Assembly (NCBI GenBank): GCA_903918595.1
Contig: CAIXFB010000022.1
Span: forward strand, 1 to 5,262
Origin: an uncultured Actinomycetes bacterium
GTDB lineage: Bacteria; Actinomycetota; Actinomycetes; S36-B12
Direction of reading: 5' to 3'
Length of the DNA stretch: 5,262 nucleotides
The position numbers were made by a program, and so were the translations under genes. Of this stretch, positions 1 through 5,262 are shown piece by piece. Every line of letters starts with the position of its first letter. Positions within the stretch are counted from its first letter, which is position 1. The notes beneath the pieces were generated by a model. The model ran no database searches. It was not told the DNA's origin and saw only the letters and a list, made by a program, of their open reading frames with translations.

Positions 1-471
1 ACTGCAGATGTCTTGTCTGCAAAGTACGGCGTTTCTCACGCCGATGCCATCGCCATGCAGGAGAACGTGAGTGAGGTGGCGGCATCGGTTGGTCTGAAGT
101 ATCAACTAGGCGAGACGATCAGCGGCAACACAATGCTGGCCCACCGTCTGGCGTTATGGGCTCAGGAGCAAGGCGATGCGCAGCCGTTCATCGAGTCGAT
201 CTACCGCGGGTATTTCGAGCAGGGCAAACCCATTTTCACGGTTGATGAGTTGATGCCATTCGTGGCTGATGCCGGGCTCGATGTTGCGGCGGCGCGGGAG
301 ATGCTGGCCTCTGATGCGTATGCAACGAGGGTGGCTGACGATCAGGCGCTGGCAGCGCAGTTTGGGGCCTCTGGGGTCCCGTTCTTCGTGATCGACCGAC
401 GGTACGGGATTTCTGGAGCGCAGCCGCCTGAGGTGTTCTCCCAGACCCTGGAACAGGCTGTTTCGGACTAG
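1..471 (+). CDS. FrnE/DsbA-family thiol oxidoreductase, C-terminal part (5' end outside window)
   Basis: The frame is open from base 1, so the true start and the N-terminal thioredoxin half, where the family carries its CxxC or related active-site motif, lie outside the window. The 156 visible residues match the later part of FrnE-like DsbA proteins (also annotated 2-hydroxychromene-2-carboxylate isomerase-like). They comprise the helical insertion with N-x-x-x-AHRLALWA (about residues 42-54), a helical bundle, then SGVPFFVIDRRYGISGAQPPEVF. The Val-Pro before FF (Pro at 127 of the visible frame) is the conserved cis-proline loop beside the active site. Such proteins are usually cytoplasmic disulfide oxidoreductases or glutathione-transferase-kappa relatives; the substrate is unknown. 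No membrane segment or signal peptide is in the visible part. The TTG at 13 is internal. The TAG stop overlaps the stop of the convergent hydrolase gene. Family assignment is firm; exact role is not. Confidence 0.88.
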   Translation, partial: TADVLSAKYGVSHADAIAMQENVSEVAASVGLKYQLGETISGNTMLAHRLALWAQEQGDAQPFIESIYRGYFEQGKPIFTVDELMPFVADAGLDVAAAREMLASDAYATRVADDQALAAQFGASGVPFFVIDRRYGISGAQPPEVFSQTLEQAVSD

Positions 472-1457
472 GCGCCCAGATGTTTGGCGAGGAACTTGTC
501 CACTCTTGTGATGGAGTCGTTCCACGGCCCGTAGAAGTAGTGGCCGGCTCCCTTATATTCCACGAGTGTGGCGTCTTTGCCCGCTGCGGTGAGCGCGGCA
601 TCCGTTGCGCGAGCCCACGAGATGTCGCAGCTGTCATCGTTGGTGCCGTGGAACATCAGGATCGGTTCCGTGATTCGGGAGAAGTAGTTTCTCGCTGACA
701 TGGAACGCCAAAACTCAGGCTCTTTTTCCGGGCTCCCGTACTTCGCGATGATTTTCTTACCTAGCGCGCTGTCATAGCGCTGCCACTTGTTGAAGTTATC
801 TGCCGTATTGGAACTCGTTGCCGCATAGGTGATTGCAGCGTCGTAGACACCCGGCCTGATTGTGAGTGCTTGAAAGGCAACTCCGCCACCCATCGAGCGT
901 CCGAGAAGTGCCACCTTGTTGTTGTCGATGAAAGGCAGCGTTGAATTGCGCACGGCTAAACCGGCATTAATGACGTCTTCTGCGTAACCCATTCGCATAC
1001 TCAAGTCCGCGTCTGGATCCTTATCCGAGCCGGCATGATTGCGGTAATCGATATGTAGCGCGACGTAGCCATTGCGCGCTAGCCAATCCTGTTCTCGGCG
1101 AAAGCCTTGTCCGGTCACATAGACCTTGGGGTCGATGTAGCCGTGAGCGAGGACCACTACCGGGAAAGGACCTTTTCCGCGTGGTTTATTCATGATGCCT
1201 GAAATGGTGAGGTCGCCACTCTTGTAGGTGATCGCGTGCCGGGAATATGCAGAGTTGCTGCCCAGGCCCTTGCGAATGCGCAGGTCTCGACCGTCGTAGG
1301 TCGCAGCGATTGCCGCTGGGATCGTTGGATCCACGGGGGCTGCCTGAGCCGGGATGCTGAGGCCGGTGGAGAGCAGGGCCACGCCGGCAGCAATGGCAGC
1401 CGCGCGAAAGATCATCTTGGTGATGGGCATCGCGGTGATGGGCCAATGACTGCTCAT
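468..1457 (-). CDS. Secreted alpha/beta hydrolase (serine peptidase S9 / dienelactone hydrolase-like)
   Basis: The 329-residue product begins with a signal peptide: a short basic stretch (Lys14, Arg18), a hydrophobic core at about 19-35, and cleavage probably after PAQA (39) or the next Ala. The mature part has the alpha/beta-hydrolase landmarks in order: VVVLAHGY (101-107, oxyanion region), GRSMGG with nucleophile Ser188 (186-191), HGTNDD with the probable acid Asp274 or Asp275, and KGAGHYF with catalytic His306. This fits an extracellular esterase or prolyl-oligopeptidase-like hydrolase; the substrate cannot be deduced. One Cys (277) is present, so no internal disulfide. The ATG at 1457 is the first possible start after an in-frame stop, but no clear Shine-Dalgarno precedes it. 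Met10 and Met15 also lack one and would leave a good signal peptide, so the start is uncertain. The gene lies 59 bases downstream of the membrane-protein gene on the same strand, with no obvious terminator between, and may share its transcript. Confidence 0.88.
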   Translation of the reverse strand: MSSHWPITAMPITKMIFRAAAIAAGVALLSTGLSIPAQAAPVDPTIPAAIAATYDGRDLRIRKGLGSNSAYSRHAITYKSGDLTISGIMNKPRGKGPFPVVVLAHGYIDPKVYVTGQGFRREQDWLARNGYVALHIDYRNHAGSDKDPDADLSMRMGYAEDVINAGLAVRNSTLPFIDNNKVALLGRSMGGGVAFQALTIRPGVYDAAITYAATSSNTADNFNKWQRYDSALGKKIIAKYGSPEKEPEFWRSMSARNYFSRITEPILMFHGTNDDSCDISWARATDAALTAAGKDATLVEYKGAGHYFYGPWNDSITRVDKFLAKHLGA

Positions 1458-1516
1458 GCGCCCACGATAAGCCGAGCCGGGCGATTCAGCATCCCCTTCC
1501 AGTGAAGCGATGAAAC

Positions 1517-1951
1517 CTAGGTTGTCCGTGGAAGATGGCTTGTGATGTCCAAGAGTGCTGCTCCAATGAAGATGAAGACGATGCCAACCCCGATCGCCAT
1601 GATGGAAACCCCAAAAGCGAGAACCGAGGTGAAGAGGGAAGCGCGCAGAAACGAGCCGTTCATAGCAACGTCTCGAAGTGGATCCTCGCGGTCGAGCTCG
1701 GCATAGGTCTTTCCACCAGTGGCTTCAAGTGCGTGTGTTTCGATAATCATCGCCTCGCAATATGCGGCGAATGGCCCTGCAACAGCCTGTCCGCCGAGAC
1801 AGGCATCTTCTGAGACGCTGATACGTTCGTTAGCGAGCGTGCTACTCACCTGACCGTAGGTCACGGCGCCCGACACCACCATGACAGCGCCGATCACCAT
1901 GACGACGATGCTGATCCATTTTGCTACTGCAGAGCCTGAGTTGCTAGTCAT
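1517..1951 (-). CDS. Small two-helix membrane protein, family misnamed 'aromatic ring-opening dioxygenase LigA'
   Basis: The 144-residue product has a hydrophobic helix at about 11-32, an outward-facing middle of about 70 residues, and a second long helix at about 104-135. The middle carries VSSTLANERISVSEDA, Cys51, Cys65, the stretch ALEATGGKTYAELDRED (74-90) and NGSFLRASLFTSV (98-110). I recognise this pattern from a protein common in actinobacteria that databases label LigA dioxygenase. There are no iron-binding or ring-cleavage motifs and the fold is plainly membranous, so that name should not be read as a function. The two cysteines both lie in the segment between the helices and could form a disulfide (inference). 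ATG at 1951 is chosen because GGGGAGGAA precedes it at ideal spacing; the frame stays open to 2278 but that extension does not look coding. It may be co-transcribed with the downstream hydrolase. Confidence 0.85.
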   Translation of the reverse strand: MTSNSGSAVAKWISIVVMVIGAVMVVSGAVTYGQVSSTLANERISVSEDACLGGQAVAGPFAAYCEAMIIETHALEATGGKTYAELDREDPLRDVAMNGSFLRASLFTSVLAFGVSIMAIGVGIVFIFIGAALLDITSHLPRTT

Positions 1952-1955
1952 GAAG

Positions 1956-1964
1956 TTCCTCCCC
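1956..1964 (-). promoter_or_regulatory. Strong ribosome binding site of the small membrane-protein gene
   Basis: Read on the minus strand, GGGGAGGAA lies just before CTTC-ATG, with the GGAGG core six bases from the start codon. It is one of the two best Shine-Dalgarno matches in the window, and it decides the start at 1951 against the longer open frame that reaches 2278. Confidence 0.85.
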
Positions 1965-1966
1965 TG

Positions 1967-1987
1967 GTGGGTCATCACTTGACCCAC
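1967..1987. repeat. Perfect inverted repeat GTGGGTCA-N5-TGACCCAC ahead of the membrane-protein gene
   Basis: Two perfect 8-base arms flank the five-base spacer TCACT. The dyad ends only two bases before the ribosome binding site of the leftward gene. It could be an operator for a dimeric repressor, or in RNA form an 8-bp hairpin beside the ribosome binding site and so affect translation. No T-run follows it, so it is not a classical terminator. The symmetry is seen directly; the function is inferred. Confidence 0.5.
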
Positions 1988-2061
1988 GAGCCCACTGTGC
2001 AGGCTGAACCAGTTCGTTGGGTGTGTGGATGGAGAGAGATGTGTCCCATATGGATGATTGA

Positions 2062-2073
2062 GGACCAAGGTCC
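2062..2073. repeat. Short dyad GGACC-AA-GGTCC
   Basis: Two 5-base arms are separated by AA. The bases around it could also pair: ATGGA (2050-2054) with TCCAT (2071-2075), and CCCA (2045-2048) with TGGG (2079-2082). It lies within the divergent regulatory region, but an arm length of five is weak evidence by itself. Confidence 0.25.
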
Positions 2074-2107
2074 ATGAGTGGGCCGGGACGTATGGCACCG
2101 AAAAGTC

Positions 2108-2129
2108 AAGGAAGTCTCGAGACTTCCTT
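2108..2129. repeat. Perfect 22-base palindrome, probable operator
   Basis: The half-sites AAGGAAGTCTC and GAGACTTCCTT are exact reverse complements with no spacer, giving 22 bases of perfect symmetry. A chance match of this length in a few kilobases is very unlikely. The lack of a loop and of a following T-run argues against a transcription terminator and favours a binding site for a dimeric regulator, as in many TetR- or GntR-type operators. It directly abuts the -10-like TATATC at 2129-2134 on the plus strand, so a bound protein would block rightward transcription toward the small gene and the TAXI gene. No regulator gene lies in the window. Confidence 0.55.
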
Positions 2130-2185
2130 ATATCCGCTGAATCGGTGGTCTGCCAATGAGGAGGCTCGTTGCCGCGGCCGCAAAG

Positions 2186-2192
2186 AAAGGAG
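2186..2192 (+). promoter_or_regulatory. Strong ribosome binding site of the small frameshifted gene
   Basis: AAAGGAG stands five bases before ATG at 2198. The match and spacing are good, which marks 2198 as a real translation start even though the frame stops after 13 codons. Confidence 0.6.
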
Positions 2193-2224
2193 CGGACATG
2201 GGCTTTACGCCCGCCAACTGGCTC

Positions 2225-2265
2225 AGCAGTGCAGAATAAGCCCGTGGCCATCCAGTTGCACTGCT
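2225..2265 (+). repeat. 9-base inverted repeat, possible RNA hairpin
   Basis: AGCAGTGCA (2225-2233) and TGCACTGCT (2257-2265) are perfect complements around a 23-base loop. The stop of the 13-codon frame (2237-2239) lies in the loop. If the transcript is an untranslated leader, this could be a regulatory stem; if the region is coding, it may be chance. Confidence 0.3.
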
Positions 2266-2319
2266 CAACCATCCTCATTGAGTCACCACCATCGATGGCA
2301 CAGCGGGGATCCGGGTGAA

Positions 2320-2364
2320 GCAGCGCAGGGATGCCGCCTACGGGCAGCCTGGCCTTATCGCTGC
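2320..2364 (+). repeat. Nested 14-pair stem upstream of the TAXI gene
   Basis: Three nested pairings can form one interrupted stem: GCAGCG (2320-2325) with CGCTGC (2359-2364), CAGG (2326-2329) with CCTG (2348-2351), and TGCC (2332-2335) with GGCA (2343-2346), closing a seven-base loop. The stem ends 36 bases before the TAXI start codon. No T-run follows, so it is not a terminator. It overlaps the last part of the frameshifted small gene, so its regulatory role is doubtful. Confidence 0.3.
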
Positions 2365-2400
2365 GATGATGAGATACGAAATGACTGAAATGGGGAAGCA

Positions 2401-3666
2401 GTGGGTCGGCGGATTCTGATTGTTATTGCCATAGCGGCGTACGTGCTCTTCGTCATGGGTAATTTTGTCTACAGCTTTCTGCTGATGGAGCGTAACGTCA
2501 ACATGGCGGTAGGTCCCCCGACGAGTTATTCCAACAACGTCGGTCAGACGCTCAATACCTGGCTGACTGATAACGGAGTGTCAACCAGTCTGACCGTTCA
2601 GGAAGACACCCTCAGTGTGATCGAAGAGGTGAACAACTCTGAAGACGATATAAGAGATTCGACGGCGCTGAATGTGGGTTTTGTGGCCCAGGGCGTCAAC
2701 GCAGAGGACTATCCGAATGTTGTCAGCCTAGGGTCAATCTCGTCGCAACCACTGGTAATTTTCGCGCGAGCGGAGCTTGGCGAAAACCTCGTCTTAGGTG
2801 ACCTTGATGGGGCCGAGGTGTCCATTGGTGTGCCGGGGAGTGACGTAAACACACTGATGACGGACATTGTCAACATCTACGGATTTACCTCGAAGTTGGA
2901 CCTTCGGAGCCAACCGACCCAAGAAGGTGTCGAGCAGCTTCTCGCAGGCGAGGTTGATGCAATAGCTCTGCTCTACTCGATAAGAACACCTATTATCGAG
3001 GAGCTCGCGCTCAATCCTGAGTTGACAATCGTCAACTTGGACCGCGCCGCAGCGCTCGCCTTCGAGCTTGGCTATACGCAACCGGCAACGATTCCACCTT
3101 CATTTATCAGTTTGGCGAAGCGCATTCCGGCCGGGCCGATCACAACCGTTGCTGTAGAGCTCACAGTTATTGCTAATGAGTATCTTGATGAACCAAATAT
3201 CTTGTTGATCGCCCAACAGTTATCTGTGTTAGATCCCAGAATGAATCTACCAACTGATCAAGAGACATATCCAAATTTTGTCGGTTCTCAGTTCCCCGCC
3301 AGTGACATTGCTCGCGACTACTACAACAGTGGGACACCTACGCGTTACTCAGTGTTTCCGAACACACTCATCTCTTGGGTGTGGCTGCCGCTGGCCAGGA
3401 CAATCACCGTAACGCTGCTCATTTGGGCTGCCATTCGCTTTGTACTCCCTTTCATTCAGAGTTTGACCGCCGGTTCTTTTATCACATTGCGCAGATTGAG
3501 TTATCTTGAGAAACGACTCCTTGAAGGTAAACCCCTCACAGAGCGCCAGAAACGTAAACTTGAAAAGCTTGTTGCATCGATTGAAGCTCAAAACGTGGAC
3601 CCTGACCAAAAAATAAAGGAACGTGCTCTGTCGCTCCTTGGGCGCACAGATGAAGTGGTCACATAG
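2401..3666 (+). CDS. TAXI-family TRAP-type solute-binding protein, membrane-anchored, no permease nearby
   Basis: The 421-residue product has an N-terminal membrane helix (about 5-28), an extracytoplasmic domain of about 290 residues, a second helix (about 323-352), and a basic, probably coiled-coil cytoplasmic tail with LEKRLLEGKPLTERQKRKLE (369-388). The outer domain reads like type 2 periplasmic binding proteins of the TAXI/NMT1-like group: a repeated 'measure and bind' core with NVGFVAQGV (91-99), DLDGAEVSIGVPGSDVN (134-150), QLLAGEVDAIAL (179-190), and the late YYNSGTPTRYSVFP (307-320) leading into the membrane. Soluble TAXI proteins feed dicarboxylates or amino acids to TRAP permeases; this anchored form with no permease in view may instead sense or pass on a ligand. 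GTG at 2401 is the first possible start after an in-frame stop, with GGGGA four bases before it. Sampled lines are 38-50% G+C against about 63-65% in flanking genes, which hints at a different origin. Exact ligand unknown. Confidence 0.75.
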   Translation: MGRRILIVIAIAAYVLFVMGNFVYSFLLMERNVNMAVGPPTSYSNNVGQTLNTWLTDNGVSTSLTVQEDTLSVIEEVNNSEDDIRDSTALNVGFVAQGVNAEDYPNVVSLGSISSQPLVIFARAELGENLVLGDLDGAEVSIGVPGSDVNTLMTDIVNIYGFTSKLDLRSQPTQEGVEQLLAGEVDAIALLYSIRTPIIEELALNPELTIVNLDRAAALAFELGYTQPATIPPSFISLAKRIPAGPITTVAVELTVIANEYLDEPNILLIAQQLSVLDPRMNLPTDQETYPNFVGSQFPASDIARDYYNSGTPTRYSVFPNTLISWVWLPLARTITVTLLIWAAIRFVLPFIQSLTAGSFITLRRLSYLEKRLLEGKPLTERQKRKLEKLVASIEAQNVDPDQKIKERALSLLGRTDEVVT

Positions 3667-3811
3667 TTGTAAGGATCTCTCTGCGACAGCTGTAACGATT
3701 CAGTGAGTCAAGCCACTACGAGACAATCTCAAAACGCCTGCTTGGAGCCACAAGGTGATCTTCGTTATCGGGTTCAAAAACAAGCTGGCACAAGAGTTCG
3801 CAAGTGCAAAG

Positions 3812-3884
<73 letters not shown>

Positions 3885-3900
3885 GCGAGTAGGAAATCTA

Positions 3901-4839
3901 TCAAAGGAGGGAGTCGACGGTGCGCGCGACCCTGATCGAGTCGCGGTGGGGCAACAACCATCCATCTTTTCCTCGGATTTTGGCGCTCACTTCTTCGAAC
4001 ATCACTTGGTATGCATCAGTCGACGAAAAATCCTCAATATGGCCATTGATCCATAGTTGCGTGGGTTTGCCGAAACTAGCAAAGGCCTCGTTGTCTTCGA
4101 CGCGGAGCTCGCCGTGGGTGCCGATGATGGTCAAACGTTGAGATTCCGGCATCACGAATGAGCCCACGATGGATCCTTGAGACCCATCGCCCCAGCCCAG
4201 TGTTGCTTTGGTGGTGAGATCCACCCCACGGTCGGTGCGGGTGTACTCGGCGGCCAGGACGGACACTGACTCCACCTGCGGAAGCACTCCAAACAAGCCA
4301 TGGAGCGGATAGATGCCCACGTCGTAGAGGGCTCCGCCACCATGATCAGGGCTGAGTCGGTAGTTATCAGGATCGACGCCATCGAATGTGAAAGTGCCCA
4401 GATAGTTGGTGATCTCACCGAGTGAACCGCTGGTGGCAAGTTCGACTATGCGCCGCATACGGGGGTGCCACCGGGACCACACGGCCTCAACGAGGAGAAC
4501 ACCAGCTGCGTCGGCCTCTGCAAAAACTGCAACCGCATCAGCTTCGGTAAGCACCATGGGCTTCTCGCAGAGCACATGTTTTCCGGCTGCAATACATGCA
4601 CGGATCCACGGTAGGTGCGCCTCGTTCGAAAGGCAGATGTAGACGGCATCGACGTTGGGATCATCGAGCACGTTTTGGTACTCGGTGTACGTCTTGACTG
4701 CACCAGTGGCCTCTGCGCGCGCCAGATCGCGAGCCCCGGTCGCGTAGAGCGTCGCGCCTTGGGCGTTGTGGATTGCATGACCGGTAGCGGTCTTTACCAG
4801 CCACCCAGCACCAAGAACTCCCCAGTTGACGTCGTTCAT
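3901..4839 (-). CDS. Gfo/Idh/MocA-family NAD(P)-dependent oxidoreductase
   Basis: The 312-residue product is close to the usual length of the family, which oxidises or reduces sugars, inositols and similar polyols. The N-terminal Rossmann half opens with WGVLGAGWLV (6-15; GxGxxG-type nucleotide loop). CEKPM (91-95) carries the conserved catalytic Lys93 of the EKP motif. The C-terminal alpha/beta half carries GGGALYDVGIYPLHGL (167-182), where Asp173 and probably His180 or Tyr177 complete the active site. No signal peptide is present, so it is cytoplasmic. The ATG start overlaps the stop of the upstream Gfo/Idh gene in ATGA. The Shine-Dalgarno is weak, so translation is probably coupled. The substrate cannot be told from sequence; dihydrodiol or trans-acenaphthene dehydrogenase-like and sugar dehydrogenase relatives are both possible. 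tRNA-Lys follows by 16 bases. Confidence 0.9.
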   Translation of the reverse strand: MNDVNWGVLGAGWLVKTATGHAIHNAQGATLYATGARDLARAEATGAVKTYTEYQNVLDDPNVDAVYICLSNEAHLPWIRACIAAGKHVLCEKPMVLTEADAVAVFAEADAAGVLLVEAVWSRWHPRMRRIVELATSGSLGEITNYLGTFTFDGVDPDNYRLSPDHGGGALYDVGIYPLHGLFGVLPQVESVSVLAAEYTRTDRGVDLTTKATLGWGDGSQGSIVGSFVMPESQRLTIIGTHGELRVEDNEAFASFGKPTQLWINGHIEDFSSTDAYQVMFEEVSAKIRGKDGWLLPHRDSIRVARTVDSLL

Positions 4840-5262
4840 GCCCGCACTTGGGGCGAAACCGGGCGACCAAGATCATGTGCGGATTGTTCTGCCGCTTCCA
4901 TGATTGCCACAACATTTCGGGACGAGAGAGCGTTCACCTGCATGGGTGTTCCGTGAGTGAGGAGTGCCGCGAGTTCGCGATGGAACTCGAAAGGAGCAAC
5001 AGAATCAAGTTCTATCTGGGTTGCGGTGCCATCTGTGTCGAACAGAAATATCTGTGCGGGAAGGTCCGCAACTGCTGGCTCTGCAGCGACATCCCATTCC
5101 CCAACGATGGCGCCTTTGGTGCCGAACACATGAAACTTCGGTTTGCGGGCAGCGGATAGATCTGAGTGGGTGAAGACGGCTTGCGTGCCATCGGTGAATG
5201 TGAGGGTCACCGTTGCATGATCGGCATTGGTCACATGGCGCCAGTGCCGCTTGTGGTTGACG
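4836..5262 (-). CDS. Second Gfo/Idh/MocA-family oxidoreductase, C-terminal part (5' end outside window)
   Basis: The frame runs off the right edge, so only the last 141 residues are visible; the GTG at 5234 is internal. HWRHVTNADHATVTLTF, then DGTQAVFTHSDLSAARKPKFHVFGTKGAIVGEW, and near the end PFEFHRELAALL and SSRNVVAIMEAAEQSA are typical of the C-terminal alpha/beta domain and closing helix of Gfo/Idh/MocA dehydrogenases. The Rossmann half and EKP motif lie outside the window, so cofactor and catalytic residues cannot be checked. Its TGA stop overlaps the ATG of the next Gfo/Idh gene by four bases, which indicates an operon with coupled translation. The two products are not close copies in the shared C-terminal region, so they are likely to act on different substrates or steps of one pathway. 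Confidence 0.87.
   Translation of the reverse strand, partial: VNHKRHWRHVTNADHATVTLTFTDGTQAVFTHSDLSAARKPKFHVFGTKGAIVGEWDVAAEPAVADLPAQIFLFDTDGTATQIELDSVAPFEFHRELAALLTHGTPMQVNALSSRNVVAIMEAAEQSAHDLGRPVSPQVRA

Larger units (their letters stand above)
1952..2197. other. Regulatory region between divergent genes
   Basis: These bases separate the leftward membrane-protein gene from the rightward small gene and TAXI gene, so both promoters should lie here. No frame on either strand shows convincing coding character. The region holds three dyads, at 1967-1987, 2062-2073 and 2108-2129. On the plus strand TATATC at 2129-2134 resembles a -10 box, but no good -35 lies at proper distance. On the minus strand TTGACT at 2109-2104 resembles a -35 box, but no -10 follows at 16-18 bases. 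An in-frame ATG at 2156 could extend the small gene leftward by 14 codons. Confidence 0.45.
2198..2419 (+). pseudogene. Small gene of about 73 codons with two compensating frameshifts, unknown function
   Basis: After a strong Shine-Dalgarno, the ATG at 2198 opens MGFTPANWLSSAE and a stop at 2237. Coding character, judged by G/C at third positions counted by hand, continues in the +1 frame from about 2229 to 2282 (15 of 18 codons; reads VQNKPVAIQLHCSTILIE). It then returns to the original frame from about 2282 to the TGA at 2417 (34 of 45 codons; contains YGQPGLIAAMMRYE and GKQWVGGF). The original frame between 2240 and 2278 scores only 5 of 13. One extra base near 2231 and one missing base near 2284 would restore a single frame of about 73 residues. 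This suggests a recently broken gene, a sequence error, or unusual recoding. I do not recognise the protein. Its end overlaps the TAXI start by 19 bases, as in a translationally coupled operon. The alternative is a 13-codon leader peptide followed by untranslated RNA. Confidence 0.38.

Noticed and set aside
1517..1951. True LigA aromatic ring-opening dioxygenase activity
   Set aside because: The sequence shows two membrane helices and no dioxygenase features; the name comes from database inheritance.
1952..2278. 109-codon N-terminal extension of the LigA-like membrane protein
   Set aside because: The extension has no protein-like pattern, would bury the first helix behind a long irregular segment, and a near-ideal ribosome binding site stands directly before ATG at 1951.
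2074..2388. Rightward 104-codon open frame in the divergent region
   Set aside because: Its composition is irregular, it crosses the palindrome, and third-position G/C is about half (18 of 35 codons after 2281), lower than in the frame that appears coding there.
3774..3807. Terminator after tRNA-Lys (GCAC/GTGC arms followed by a T-run on the minus strand)
   Set aside because: Only four pairs form, the loop is 12 bases, and the T-run lies about eight bases away, so it is too weak to call.
3667..3811. Attachment site or mobile-element boundary next to the tRNA 3' end
   Set aside because: No copy of the tRNA 3' end and no integrase are visible; the similar GGTTCAA at about 3772 is too short to count as a repeat. 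I see no gene and no clear terminator here.
5232..5234. GTG as the start of the second Gfo/Idh gene
   Set aside because: The frame continues to the window edge with family-like residues (HWRH before it), and the remaining 132 residues would lack the whole nucleotide-binding half.

Overview
The window looks like a stretch of chromosome from an actinobacterium (Actinomycetota) of moderate to high G+C. The signs are a FrnE-type DsbA-family protein, the small two-helix membrane protein that databases call 'LigA' (a family name known mainly from actinobacteria), leader-poor gene starts, and G/C-rich third codon positions in most genes. No species can be named from the sequence. There are no insertion sequences, CRISPR arrays, phage genes or defence modules.

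Left part (1-1951). The 3' end of a FrnE/DsbA-family thiol oxidoreductase gene runs rightward off the left edge. It converges with a leftward gene for a secreted serine alpha/beta hydrolase, and the two stop codons overlap in one CTAG. Upstream of the hydrolase, on the same strand, is a 144-residue conserved membrane protein with two transmembrane helices. Its name 'aromatic ring-opening dioxygenase LigA' is not supported by its sequence. These two leftward genes may form one transcript.

Centre (1952-2400). About 450 bases lie between the leftward membrane-protein gene and the rightward TAXI gene. The left half holds inverted repeats: GTGGGTCA-N5-TGACCCAC just upstream of a strong ribosome binding site, a short GGACC/GGTCC dyad, and a perfect 22-base palindrome at 2108-2129. 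The right half holds what looks like a small gene, preceded by a strong Shine-Dalgarno sequence. Its coding signal switches frame twice, with a net shift of zero, and its last codons overlap the start of the next gene.

Right-centre (2401-3666). An intact gene encodes a TAXI-family (TRAP-type) solute-binding protein that is membrane-anchored at both ends and has a basic cytoplasmic tail. No TRAP permease gene is in view, and the gene is clearly more A+T-rich than its neighbours.

Right part (3812-5262). Everything is leftward. The C-terminal part of one Gfo/Idh/MocA oxidoreductase overlaps by ATGA the start of a complete second one, which is followed after 16 bases by tRNA-Lys(CTT). The two dehydrogenases are probably co-translated and act on related sugar, inositol or other polyol substrates, which the sequence does not identify.

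No complete new multi-gene system is visible. The least explained parts are the divergent regulatory region, the frame-switching small gene and the orphan TAXI protein.
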